From Glycine soja (lineage: Eukaryota > Streptophyta > Magnoliopsida > Fabales > Fabaceae), in contig NC_041005.1 of NCBI RefSeq assembly GCF_004193775.1, forward strand, positions 11,534,501-11,598,500: a stretch of 64,000 bases of DNA, given 5' to 3'. The notes beneath the pieces are model-generated. The model made no database searches. It worked only from the letters and a program-made list of their open reading frames with translations, and was not told the origin of the DNA. Position numbers and translations under genes: made by a program. Positions 47,405-58,209 of the stretch are shown in pieces; position 1 is the first letter of the stretch; each line of letters begins with the position of its first letter.

Positions 47405-48567
47405 TGTTAGACAAGTGGCCTCAGAAATCTTAAGAAGGGGGCGTTGAATTAAGATTATGCTAACTATTCCCCCAATTAAAACCTACTCAGATTTTTATGC
47501 AAGTTCTAAGTTTCCTTTATAACAAATTACTTAGATGATGAATCAAATGAGCAAACTGAAATGAGACTAATAAACAACAGTAAATATAAGAGATAAAGGG
47601 AAGAGAGAATGCAAAACCGAATTTATGCTGCTTTGGTCACACCCTTGTGCCTACGTCCAGTCCCCAAGCAACCCGCTTGAGAGTTCCACTATCTTTGTAA
47701 ATTCTTTACAAGTACTGAACACCACAAGGACTTTCCTTCCTTTGTGTTTAGATTTCCTTTACAATACAACAAGAGACTCACAATCTCTTAAGCCTTTGAA
47801 CAGAAAGAAGATGAAGAGTAGATGATCTCTCTAGAAGGAGATAGATATTACAATTGAGGCTCTCAATTCCTTATGAAAATCACAAGTGTTTGGCCAAGGA
47901 ATATTGAATGATAAAAGATATTTTGTTTGAGAGGATTATGCCTTTTTGTGAATTGGGAAAACTCTCTAGAAAATTGTGCCCAAGTCACTTATTTATAGGC
48001 CTTTGATGACCATTTAAAAATCAAATGAAAAGATGTGACTGTTGGCAAATTTTCTCAAAACTTGCCACTAGTAATCGATTACAATCCTGGTGTAATCGAT
48101 TACACAGTTATCTTTCTTGAAAAGTTGTGACTCTTCATTTAAAATTTGAATTTCCAACGTTCAGAGCCGCTGGTAATCGATTACATGTTTTTTGTAATCG
48201 ATTACAAGGTTTTTCAAAATATTTTTGAACATTATAAGCATTGGTAATCGATTACAAAGTCATAGTAATCGATTACACTTTTGAAAAACCCTTTTCAGAA
48301 ATGTTGGGCTTCTAGTAATCGATTACAGCCTTCTGGTAATCGATTACCAGAGAGTAACAAGCTTGGAAAAATTATTCTTAAGATAAAAACTCTTTTGGCC
48401 AATCATTTGTGCTTTTCAAAATCTTTTCTAATAGTCTATCTTAAGACCTATCTTAATTCTTTTCTTGAGACCTTTGCCTTTACTTGAAATATTGCTTTCT
48501 TCACTCTTGAATGATTTTTATAATTCCTTGGCATCATCAAAATAATTCTTGAAGCTTTGCTTCTACA
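47405..48567 (-). repeat. 3' LTR of the nested copia element
   Basis: Length is 1163 bases and it is nearly identical to 55727-56884, with scattered substitutions and a few small indels. It carries four pairs of TAATCGATTAC at 48072/48093, 48174/48195, 48245/48266 and 48316/48337, every pair exactly 21 bases apart. Confidence 0.93.
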
Positions 48568-48582
48568 ATATCCTCCTTTTTG
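48568..48582 (-). other. Polypurine tract of the nested copia element
   Basis: The minus strand reads AAAAAGGAGGATAT immediately before the 3' LTR, the plus-strand primer position. Confidence 0.75.
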
Positions 48583-49457
48583 ATGATGACAATACCTGGA
48601 ATCAACAAAGCATATACAATTTGTATTCGGTCGTTCACTCATTCTAAAACTCCCCTTATCTTTTTAGAAGTTATGCTTAATTCTTCTGAATTTTGAAGAG
48701 TTGAAATTTGAGTGAAAACTTGAGTTAAAATTTAAGATTTTGAAACAAAAGTTTAATTAAAAGACTTTAAAATTTGAGTTTAAAACTTTGTATCAATTTT
48801 AATTTAAGAGATTTAAAGTTTTGAGTTTAAAACTTGAAATTAACTGAAGGAACAAACTTTAATTTTGTAACAAAAATCATTAAAATAAGAATTAACACAA
48901 AATTAAAGTTTATTTAGAAAAATTAAACTTGTAAAAAAAACTTATCTGAAAAGATTTCTTGATTGTTCTTTAAACCCGGTTCTCTCTTTTCTTCTCCCCC
49001 TTTGGCAGCATCAAAAAAGCCAAAGTGCGTAGAGCAAAAATAGTATATCCAGAACGCATATAATCAGAGCAATTAATCATTCAAATAAAATGCAGATATA
49101 ATCAGAACCAAGCAAATCCAAACAAGATAACTAATTCAGAAATCACAAACAAACCAAGTTACAAGTCAGAAAACTTAGTCAAATACACGGCTCAGAAGAT
49201 AACAACAATGCAGAAAATTTAAACATAATAAAATAGAACTAAGGATCTGTTGGTGAATCAAAACAGCGGCGTATGTAGCTCATGTCATCTGCAAGTTGAT
49301 CGATGCGGATGTCCATCTCTTCAAAGTGTGTGTCGATCCTATCCAAGCGATCATCAACGTGTGCTCGGAGGCTTCATAACTCTGTGAGAATGTCATTCAG
49401 AAGCGCATAAGAGTTATGTCGTGGAGGTGAAGGGATACGCTCATCTGCAGGCTGTGG
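48583..49457. other. Untranslated region between ORF3 and the 3' LTR
   Basis: AT-rich, with a run of diverged TTAAAATTTGAG/AAACTTTAAT-type words at 48700-48910. No gene. A minus-strand tract at 48985-49010 is purine-rich. Confidence 0.5.
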
Positions 49458-50357
49458 CTAGGCATCTTTCTTCACCCAAGAGCCATCCAATTCCTTACGG
49501 TAACCAGAAGAGGTGACCGCTCCAGCACCAATAGAGAAGGATCTTTTTACTTGGATGAAAGGATCAGAATCAAGAGGTACATTAAAATGACGCAGAAATA
49601 AAGTGATTAAATGAGGATAAGGCAGCGGAGCATTGGATCGCAATGTCTTTTGCATGTGATATCTGATAAGATGAGCCCAGTCGATCTGACGACTGGTTAA
49701 GAATACCCACATAACTATCAGGTCCTCCTCAGAGACCTGAACAAGATTTGATGAACGAGGAAGAAGAATACGCATAATCAGATAATGCATGATGCGACAT
49801 TCAAAAGTCAATGAACCGGCAAGCAATCTGCCGCTCATTTTTGCCTGGTCGGTGTATACCATTCGGCGGGCATCAAGACTTGAAAAATCAAATTTCCAGT
49901 CATCAACAATGGTGCCCTCAAAAGGTACACCTTGATTGGACAACTGAGTTAACTCAAAAAAGACTAATTCATCAATCTGCATCCTAATTCCATGAACTTC
50001 ATAAATCAAAGTACTACCCTGAACTTGTAAGTTTGAATAAAAGGCACGAACTAGTTCAGGATAATGGGGAATTTTTAACGACATGAACTGAATTAATTCG
50101 GAGTTCTGAAATGCTTGAAAACAGTCAAACACTTCATCATCAAAGAACTTCAAATCAAGATACTTAGGGTCTAAAATTGAACGAGAAGAGAAATGGGAAG
50201 AGTACTGTATATGTTGTTCGTCTGATGAAAACAACATAGAGGATGACAAGGAGGAAGAAATTGGTGCCGGCGGTGCTCTGGTGGCTCCGAGACGTGGTGT
50301 TCCTGTTGTCACAACGGAGGTGGATGAACCCTTGCGCTTCTTGGATGATTCTGCCAT
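49458..50357 (-). CDS. ORF3 of the nested copia element, plant transposon-protein-like
   Basis: This is the only long uninterrupted ORF of the element: 299 residues from MAESSKKRKG. The open frame extends upstream to 50540, but the basic SKKRKG start resembles MAKTKGKRMK of the related ORF in the first copia element, so I prefer 50357. After a Ser/Pro-rich N-terminus, blocks such as HYPELVRAFYSNL, GIRMQIDELVFFEL and DWAHLIRYHMQKTL follow. They match my memory of the putative plant transposon protein family (Transposase_32-like). No transmembrane helix or signal peptide is obvious. It lies downstream of pol on the same strand, the position of the SIRE env-like ORF, but I see no envelope features. 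Role unknown. Confidence 0.6.
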   Translation of the reverse strand: MAESSKKRKGSSTSVVTTGTPRLGATRAPPAPISSSLSSSMLFSSDEQHIQYSSHFSSRSILDPKYLDLKFFDDEVFDCFQAFQNSELIQFMSLKIPHYPELVRAFYSNLQVQGSTLIYEVHGIRMQIDELVFFELTQLSNQGVPFEGTIVDDWKFDFSSLDARRMVYTDQAKMSGRLLAGSLTFECRIMHYLIMRILLPRSSNLVQVSEEDLIVMWVFLTSRQIDWAHLIRYHMQKTLRSNAPLPYPHLITLFLRHFNVPLDSDPFIQVKRSFSIGAGAVTSSGYRKELDGSWVKKDA

Positions 50358-50569
50358 TTGGTGAATTTGTTGAAGATTTTGATCAGTTGGAATGAAAGAG
50401 AATCGAAAATGATGAAAAATGGGCTTTGTGGGAGGTGATTTGGTTGAGAAATGAAAGAGATATGGCAGTTTGAAGATTGGGGAAGAGAAGGCGCTATCGA
50501 GGGAAGAAATCCCGAAAACACAGCAGCTGAAGACTCTCATTTATAGGAAGGGACGTTTGGTAATTGATT

Positions 50570-50700
50570 AAAAGGGTGGGTAATCGATTACTAGAACAAA
50601 CACCCTTATGGTAATCGATTACGTGACCACTGTAATCGATTACAGGAAAGTTGTTCTTGTGTAATCGATTACACATAGTGGTAATTGATTACCAGAGTAC
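50570..50700. repeat. Palindrome cluster between pol and ORF3
   Basis: Six copies or near-copies of GTAATCGATTAC occur in pairs about 20-21 bases apart (for example 50611/50632). A comparable cluster lies at 10975-11155 in the first copia element, also just upstream of ORF3, so it could be an internal control region. Confidence 0.7.
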
Positions 50701-50894
50701 TATATCAAGCCTTTTTTTTCTAGAAAAACCTATTTCTATGTCTAGAAACTTCATTAAATTTCAGCAATCAATTAGACAATCAATCATTGACAAGTAAATC
50801 ACACAAATCAACCATGAACAATAATAATACATCAATTAATTCTAATCATCCAAACATATCAAAGCAATTCTATCATAACTCAAACAAATAATTC

Positions 50895-52196
50895 TTAATG
50901 ACCTATATCGTTAATATCTAAAATACCTAATTCTCTTCTAATTGTAAAGAAGGTTTCCTTAGGGAGAGGTTTGGTGAAAATATCAGCAAGTTGATTATTG
51001 GTATCCACAAATTCTAAAATACAATCTCCTTTAAGAACATGGTCTCTTAAAAAGTGGTGCCTTATTTCTATGTGTTTTGTTCTAGAATGTTGTACTGGGT
51101 TTTTGGAGAGATTAATGGCACTAGTATTGTCACACCTAATGGGTATGTGATCAAGAAGAATACCATAGTCAGATAATTGTTGCTTCATCCATAATATCTA
51201 TGCACAACAACTGCCGGCAGAAATATATTCCGCTTCAGCAGTGGATAAAGCAACACTATTTTGTTTTTTGCTATGCCATGATACAAGAGCAGATCCAATG
51301 AATTGGCAAGTCCCACTTGTGCTCTTTCTATCAGTTTTGGATCCGGCAAAATCAAAATCTGAGTATCCTATTAAGTTACATGTTGAGTTCTTAGGATACC
51401 ATAATCCTAAATTGATTGTTCCTAATAGGTATCTTATGATCCTTTTTACTGCACCCAAATGTGATTGTTTGTGGTTAGATTGAAACCTAGCACACATACA
51501 TACACTAAACATGATATCTGGTCTACTAGCAGATAAATAGATAAGAGATCCGATCATACATCGATATTGTTTCATGTCTATAGACTGACTGGATTCATCT
51601 TTATCTAAGTAACAACCAGTACTCATAGGTGTAGCCATGTGATTTGCACTTTCCATCCAAAATCTTTTGATCAGTTCTTTGCAGTATTTTTCTTGGTTGA
51701 TGAATATACCTTCTTTAGTTTGCTTGATTTGTAACCCCAAGAAGTAGTTTAGTTCTCCCATCATTGACATCTCAAATTTGCTTTGCATATCAAGAGAGAA
51801 CTCCTTGCACAATGAATCATTAGTGGATCCAAAGATTATATCATCAACATATATTTGAACTAACAGATTATCATCATGCTTTTTCTTTATGAACAGTGTG
51901 GTATTCACTTTTCCTCTAGAAAAATCTTTCTCTAAAAGAAATTTACTTAGACGTTCATACCATGCCCTAGGGGCTTGTTTCAAACCATATAAAGTCTTTT
52001 TCAATCTATAAACATGATTTGGCTTATCTGACATTTCAAAACCTGGGGGTTGTTCAACATATACTTCTTCTTGAATTAAGCCATTTAGAAAAACACTTTT
52101 AACATCCATTTGGTAAAGCTTAAAATTCATTATGGATGCATAAGCTAAAAGCATTCTAATGGCTTCTAATCTTGTTACAGGAGCATATGTTTTCAT
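50895..52196 (-). pseudogene. Copia reverse transcriptase and RNase H, broken
   Basis: From 52196 the frame reads KTYAPVTRLEAIRMLLAYA, then the palm with LLVQIYVDDIIFGS (catalytic YVDD) and MGELNYFLGLQIKQ. RNase H follows: LIGYSDFDFAG (first Asp) and ALSTAEAEYISAG (Glu), then a TAG at 51198-51200 where the homologues have Gln. The frame goes on after it (ILWMKQQLSDYGI to the stop at 50895, including DIFTKPLP). A loss of about two bases near 52190 separates this frame from the upstream one. Confidence 0.85.
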
Positions 52197-53967
52197 AATC
52201 TATTCCCTCTTCTTGATTATACCCTTTTGCAACTAACCTAGCCTTATTCCTAATGATTATGCCATGTTCATCTAACTTATTCCTAAAAACCCATTTTGTT
52301 CTTATGATAGGGTAGTTTTCAGGTTTCTCTACTAGTTCCCACACATTGTTTCTCTCAAACTGATTTAGTTCTTCTTGCATAGCAACTATCCAATGATCAT
52401 CTATTATGTCTTCATTTAAATTTTTAGGTTCAATCATAGACACGAAAGCCATATTATTGCATAAATCTTTAACAAAATGTCTAGTTGTTAACCCTTCTGA
52501 GATATCACCAATAATGTTGTCAAGGGGATGATCTCTTGAAGCCTTCCACTCTCTTGGAAGATCATTATTTGCTCTGACTTTTACTAGAGGATCTTCATTG
52601 CTTCCTTCTCCTTTTCCTTTAGAATCTTGTCCATGAATATGCATTTGTTCTAAAGATTCTGCAATACCATCTAAAACATCCTTTCTTGGAGAAATAGTAT
52701 TAGACTCATCAAAGGAAACATGAATAGATTCTTCAATAGTCATTGTTCTCTTATTATATATTCTATAAGTTTTACTATGCAAGGAACAACCAAGGAAAAT
52801 TCCTTCATCTGACTTAGCATCAAACTTTCCTAAGTTTTCTTTTCCATTGTTTAATACAAAACATTTGCAACCAAAAACATGAAGATGCGAGATGTTTGGT
52901 TTCCTACCATTGAACAGTTCATATGGAGTTTTCTTTAAAATGGGTCTTATTAAAGCCTTATTCATGATATAGCATGCAGTATTAACGGCTTCAACTCAAA
53001 AATATTTTGGAAGAGGAGTGTCATTTAATAAGGTTCTAGCAATTTCTTCCAAAGACCTATTTTTCCTTTCAACAACTCCATTTTGTTGAGGAGTTCTAGG
53101 TGTAGAAAAGTTATGTTCAATGTCATGCTTATCACAAAATAATTCAAATTCTTTGTTTTCAAATTCACCCCCATGGTCACTCCTAATAGATATAATTTTG
53201 ATATTTTTCTTGTTTTGAATGATTTTTGCTAGTTTCCTAAATGCTTGAAATGCATCATTCTTATGAGTGATAAATAGTGTCCAAGTGTATCTAGAATTAT
53301 CATCAACTATAACAAGGGCATAATAACTTCCTCCAAAACTCATGATTCTTGAAGGGCCAAACAAATCCATATGTAGTAATTGTAAAGGTTGAGTAGTTGA
53401 AACATTGTTTTTGGATTTGAATGAAACTCTAGTTTGTTTTCCTTTTTGGCATGCATCACATAGTCTATCTTTTTCAAATTTTAGTTTTGGCAAACCAACA
53501 ACTAAATCTTTTGAAATTAATTTGTTTAAGTGTTCCATGTTAATGTGAGCAATCCTTTTATACCATAGTCGTGGATCATCATCTTTGCTAAGAAAACATT
53601 GATTATCACCTAGTTTTTGATTTAAGTCTATCATATAAACATTATTGAATCTAAACCCAATATGCTTTATATTTGTATCATGTTCATGTTTAATGACACA
53701 TTTTTTAGAATCAAATGATACCAGATAGCCTTTTTTACATAATTGACTAACACTAAGCAAGTTGTGCTTAAGGCCTTCAACAAGTAGAACATTTTCAATG
53801 GAGGTTGAAGAATTCGTACCTATTTTTCCAACTCCAAGAATTCTACCTTTGTTGTTGTCACCATAAGTTACATGTCCGCTTTTCTTGGGAGAGATATGTG
53901 TGAACTTTGATGCATCTCCTGTCATATATTTTGAGCACCCACTATCTATGTACCACTTTTTCCTCAA
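52156..53967 (-). pseudogene. Copia protease, GAG-pre-integrase and integrase, broken
   Basis: KKWYIDSGCSKYMTGD at 53960 holds the intact protease DSG. The pre-integrase zinc motif has IAHINMEHL and CDACQKGK (about 53560-53440). The integrase core has HMDLFGPS, IRSDHGGEFENKEF and QQNGVVERKNRSLEE, giving the D, D and E of the active site. A TGA at 52996-52998 replaces the Trp of LPKYFWVEAVNTA; the frame continues in register to 52156 through GKFDAKSDEGIFLGCS and VWELVEKPENYPIIRTKW. The catalytic residues remain, but the stop and a frame change near 53975 prevent a full polyprotein. Confidence 0.85.
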
Positions 53968-53981
53968 TGGTCCCTATAAGA

Positions 53982-55676
53982 TCAATATTGTGACTTAGGT
54001 ACCCAAACTTTATTGGGTCCTTGAGTGTTAGTGTGAACAACGGATCCTTTTGTGACCCAAATCATTTTAATATTGTTGCAATTTTTCCTAAAATAGCATG
54101 TAGATGTTCCATGTCCTTTTCTTCCACAGTAAAAACATGTCATGAAAGGAGAATTATAGTTTTGTGTGGAAGAAAAGAAATTTTTATAAAACTTTTGTTG
54201 TTTTTCTGGTTTATATCCAATCCCTGCTTTATCAAAAACACATCTTTGTTTTCCTAATATAATATCTAGGTTGTTTTTGCCAATTGAAAATTTTGCAAGT
54301 GAGTTTTTCAGGTTTTTAATTTCTTCTACATATTTACTACAACATTCACATGAATTTTCTTTTTCAATAGTCATAGTAGAAGCATTTAATTTACTACTTG
54401 ATTTAGAGATTGAAACTTCAGTCTTAAGATGATCTAACTCTTTGTTTAACTTTGAAATCTCTTTCTGTAAATCTGAAATAGTTTTCTTAGATGAAGAAAA
54501 AATTTTTGCAAGTATAATAGATTCACTATGCAATTCAACAAATGCATCTTGTAACTCATCAAAGGAAATAGATTTGTTAGAAGATGTTACCTCTTCGTCG
54601 CTTTCATAGTTTTTTCCCATTAGACATAGATTAATCACTTCTTTTTCAGAATCATCAGACGATTCTAAGTCGTTATCATCCCATGTGATGTAGGTCTTCT
54701 TTGTCTTCTTTTCTCCAAAGTTCTTCTTCTTGGATTTCTCCATCCTTTTCTTAAAAGTTGGACAATCAGCCCTTAGATGTCCGGGTTGATTGCACTCATA
54801 ACATCTTAAAGTTTGAGATGATTCTTCAGTTCTCCTTTTTGGTTTGAAGTTCTGACATCTTTGATTTCCTCTCATTTTAAGAAACTTGTTAAATCTTTTG
54901 ACAAAAAGACTGAGATCTTCATCTTCTTCCAAGTCTTCGTTGTCACTTTCTTCTTGAATAGAAGATGAAGCTTTGAGTGCTATTCCCTTCTTCCTTTTGT
55001 CGTTTTCTTCATGTTGATTTAGTCTTTGCAACTCCATCTCATGTTCTTGTAATTTTTCAAATAGTGTGGCAAGAGACATAGTAGACAAATCTCTAGATTC
55101 TGTGATGGTTGTTACCTTTGGTTGCTAATCTCTACTTAGACATCTTAACACTTTATTTATGAGATTCTCGTTTGGAAATATTCTTCCTAATGATGCAAGA
55201 TGATTAACTATATGTGTGAATCTTTTCTGCATATCTTGTATACTTTCATTTGTCTTCATCCTAAACAATTCATACTTATGATTTAAAGTATTTATCCTAG
55301 ATCGTTTAACATCTGTAGTGCCCTCATGTGTAACTTGTAGAGTGTCCCACATATCCTTAGCACTCTTACAATTTGAAACCCTAAAATATTCGTCCATTCC
55401 TAGGGCAGATGTAATTATGTTTTTGGCTTTTAAGTTATATTGTACTCGTCTTCTATCTTCCTCACTCCAATTTTCCCTAGGCTTTTCTGTTGTTATATTT
55501 CCAGCCACCATGGTGGGTACATAAGGTCCTATTTCCATGGCTTCCCAAATGTTTAAGTCTATTGCCTCAATGAAGATTTGCATTCAGGCTTTCCAGTAGT
55601 GGTAACCCTCTCCATTAAAAATAGGAGGCCTATTTATTGAATTTCCTTCTGGGAATAAAAAGTTTGTTGAGGCCAT
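53982..55676 (-). pseudogene. Copia gag, broken by two stops
   Basis: The start MASTNFLFPEGNSINRPP lies at 55676, 50 bases inside the 5' LTR. After 30 codons a TGA (55584-55586) interrupts HYWKA-stop-MQIFIEA. The frame continues to a TAG at 55125-55127 (CLSRD-stop-QPKV), then in register to 53982. Domains are the gag N-terminus (EYFRVSNCKSAKDMWDTL), a long coiled-coil region, a perfect CCHC knuckle (CYECNQPGHLRADC) near 54800 and a second one (CFYCGRKGHGTSTC) near 54120. It would assemble the element's particle if repaired by readthrough. Confidence 0.85.
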
Positions 55677-55712
55677 TATTCTTGAAGCTTCTAAACTTTC
55701 TACAAGAATGAA

Positions 55713-55724
55713 GCTCTGATACCA
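55713..55724 (-). promoter_or_regulatory. Initiator-Met tRNA primer-binding site
   Basis: The minus strand reads TGGTATCAGAGC, the standard copia minus-strand primer site, two bases from the 5' LTR. Confidence 0.92.
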
Positions 55725-55726
55725 CT

Positions 55727-56884
55727 TGTTAGACAAGTGGCCTCAGAAATCTTAAGAACGGGGGTTGAATTAAGATTATGCTAACTATTCCCCCAATTAA
55801 AACCTACTCAGATTTTTATGCAAGTTCTAAGTTTCCTTTATAACAAATTACTTAGATGATGAATCAAATGAGAAAATTGAAATGAGACTCATAAACAACA
55901 GTAAATATAAGAGATAAAGAGAATAGAGAATGCAAAACTGGATTTATACTGGTTCAGCCACACCCTTGTGCCTACGTTCAGTCCCCAACCAACCCGCTTG
56001 AGAGTTCCACTATCTTTGTAAATTCTTTACAAGTACTGAACCATACAAGGACTTTCCTTCCTTTGTGTTCAGATTTCCTTTACAACAAGAGACTCACAGT
56101 CTCTTAAGCCTTTGAACATAAAGAAGATGAAGATTAGATGATCTCTCTAGAAGGCGATAGATATTACAATTGAGGCTCTCAATTCCTTATGAAAATCACA
56201 AGTGTTTGGCCAAGGAATATTGAATGATAAAAGATATTTTGTTTGAGAGGATTATGCCTTTTTGTGAACTGGGAAAACTCTCTAGAAAATTCGTGCCCAA
56301 GTCACTTATTTATAGGCCTTTGATGACCATTTAAAAATCAAATGAAAAGATGTGACTGTTAGCAGATTTTCTCAAAACTTGCCACTGATAATCGATTACA
56401 ATCCTGGTGTAATCGATTACACAGTTATCTTTCTTGAAAAGTTGTGACTCTTCATTTAAAATTTGAATTTCCAACGTTCAGAGCCACTGGTAATCGATTA
56501 CATGTTTTGTGTAATCGATTACAAGGTTTTTCAAAATATTTTTGAACGTTATAAGCATTGGTAATCGATTACAAAGTCATAGTAATCGATTACACTTTTG
56601 AAAAACCTTTTTCAGAAATGTTGGACTTCTAGTAATCGATTACAGCCTTCTGGTAATCGATTACCAGAGAGTAACAAGCTTGGAAAAATTATTCTTAAGA
56701 TAAAAACTCTTTTGGCCAATCATTTGTGCTTTTCAAAATCTTTTCTAATAGTCTATCTTAAGACCTATCTTAATTTTTTTCTTGAGACCTTTGCCTTTGC
56801 TTGAAATATTGCTTCCTTCATTCTTGAATGATTTTTATAATTCCTTGGCATCATCAAAATAATTCTTGGAGCTTTGCTTCTACA
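55727..56884 (-). repeat. 5' LTR of the nested copia element
   Basis: Length is 1158 bases. The four 21-base palindrome pairs are at 56389/56410, 56491/56512, 56562/56583 and 56633/56654, the last three pairs starting 71 bases apart. A hairpin AAGAGACT/AGTCTCTT sits near 56086-56105. Confidence 0.93.
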
Positions 56885-56896
56885 CTTGGGGGCTTA
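56885..56896 (+). other. Polypurine tract end of the gypsy element
   Basis: CTTGGGGGCTTA lies just before the 3' LTR. The copia insertion at 56884 fell inside this tract, duplicating its cttgg. Confidence 0.65.
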
Positions 56897-57527
56897 TGCA
56901 CTGTCCAGGGTCCACAAAATGCATGTGGCATCCTAGGTGACACTTCAAGACATGTGTCAACCCTCCATGTCTGCCCTGGCTTAGGAGTAAAAACGTTCGG
57001 CCCCTAGGAGTTGGGTTCCTCAACCAACAGGTTATCTCTAACCTCTTAATATTTGAATATGTTGTTACCTCTTTATCTCTTGACAGATATTCAATTATCT
57101 ACCAGACCACACATTATCTATAAGGTACAGTTATCTATTAGTTTTTATCTTTAAGCTATCTATTATATCTAACATTATCTATAAGCTACGGTTATTATCT
57201 ACAAGCCAATAATTATCTGCAAAGGCTATAAAAACCCTCACAAATAAGGACCCGCAACTCCATTCCACTCTTATAAATACCAGGTTTCATCGAACCCTCA
57301 AGACATCCCGAACACACATGCATACCTGCTTGCATATTTGTGTATTCATACTCTCTCTTATTCTCCTAACTTATATACTTAGTTGAGTGTCAGATTCTTT
57401 TGTTTTGCAAGTCCTCCCTATTGTCTTCTTAACAAAAATATCTCTCAAAGTCGACGTGTGAAGTCTGAAATCCCACATTTGCCACGTCCACCCTGACATG
57501 TGATAGACCCGAATTTTGATAAGTACA
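56897..57527 (+). repeat. 3' LTR of the gypsy element
   Basis: TGCACTGTCCAG to TAAGTACA, collinear with 36236-36860 and followed by the target duplication aatat. Confidence 0.88.
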
Positions 57528-57532
57528 AATAT

Positions 57533-58200
57533 TATTGATAACTAATATTTTTAATATACAATTATTTTGTTTTGTATTAATTTTAATTATTTTGAAATAT
57601 TGTAAGTTTATATATTTTCATTGACGATTTAATAATTTATTTCTAAGTGCATATTATCATCAACTTCAGTAAATTTTAAATTTATTGCTATTATAAAATA
57701 AATAGTTACATTATTGTTTAGAACAAAATAACCAATGACCATTCTAATAAGTATAAGTTCAGTTTTTTCGTTACAAAATTATCTTAGTTTTTTCGTTTGA
57801 AATAACTGTTAAAATATTTCTTGAGAATCATATTTAAAAATCTAAAGAGAGTTCGATAATTTTAGTATTAGAAAATATGACTAAACTTATATTGTTAATT
57901 TTTATAATGCTTTCGACTTTAGTGCAACTAACACTTAAAATAATTTTGAATTTCTTAATATATTATTTTGATGGAATAATTTTCTTAATTATTAAGAACA
58001 GTTTTCTCACTAAAAATTGAACTCAGGCTTATTAGAAGGGTTAGCGGTATTTTGGTAATTTTATATAGAAACCTAGACAGTTATAGAAAATTTGTCTAAT
58101 ATTATTTTTAATGTTATAGTTAATATTCTTAGTAAAATAAAAGATAAATTAGACAAACCTCTCCCCTTAATTTTAAAGAAATTACATAGTCTCTCCTCTT
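57533..58200. other. AT-rich intergenic DNA, no gene
   Basis: Only very short ORFs, and no repeat structure recognised. Confidence 0.4.
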
Positions 58201-58209
58201 TTTTTAAAA

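Larger units (their letters stand above)
47405..56884 (-). mobile_element. Full-length SIRE-like Ty1/copia element with target duplication cttgg
   Basis: LTRs run from TGTTAGACAAGTGG to GCTTTGCTTCTACA, with exact cttgg copies at 47400-47404 and 56885-56889. On the minus strand there follow an intact initiator-Met primer site, gag, protease, integrase, reverse transcriptase, RNase H, a separate ORF3 and a polypurine tract. The integrase-before-RT order defines Ty1/copia. The 9480-base size, LTRs of about 1.16 kb and an extra ORF after pol fit the SIRE/Maximus lineage. gag-pol has at least four premature stops and two frameshifts, so it is non-autonomous now. Confidence 0.93.
36236..57527 (+). 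mobile_element. Ty3/gypsy (Tat-like) retrotransposon hosting two copia insertions
   Basis: LTRs at 36236-36860 and 56897-57527 are flanked by exact aatat copies (36231-36235 and 57528-57532). The order is gag, protease, reverse transcriptase, RNase H, integrase on the plus strand: integrase after RNase H defines Ty3/gypsy. A long 3' region follows with tandem repeats and an antisense ORF, as known for the Tat lineage. Without the nested solo LTR and nested full copia element the host is about 10.3 kb. All genes carry stops or frame changes. Confidence 0.88.

Noticed and set aside
49458..50540. ORF3 as a retroviral-type envelope gene
   Set aside because: No signal peptide, transmembrane helix or cleavage site was seen. 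Similarity is to plant transposon-associated proteins; only its position matches the SIRE env-like ORF.
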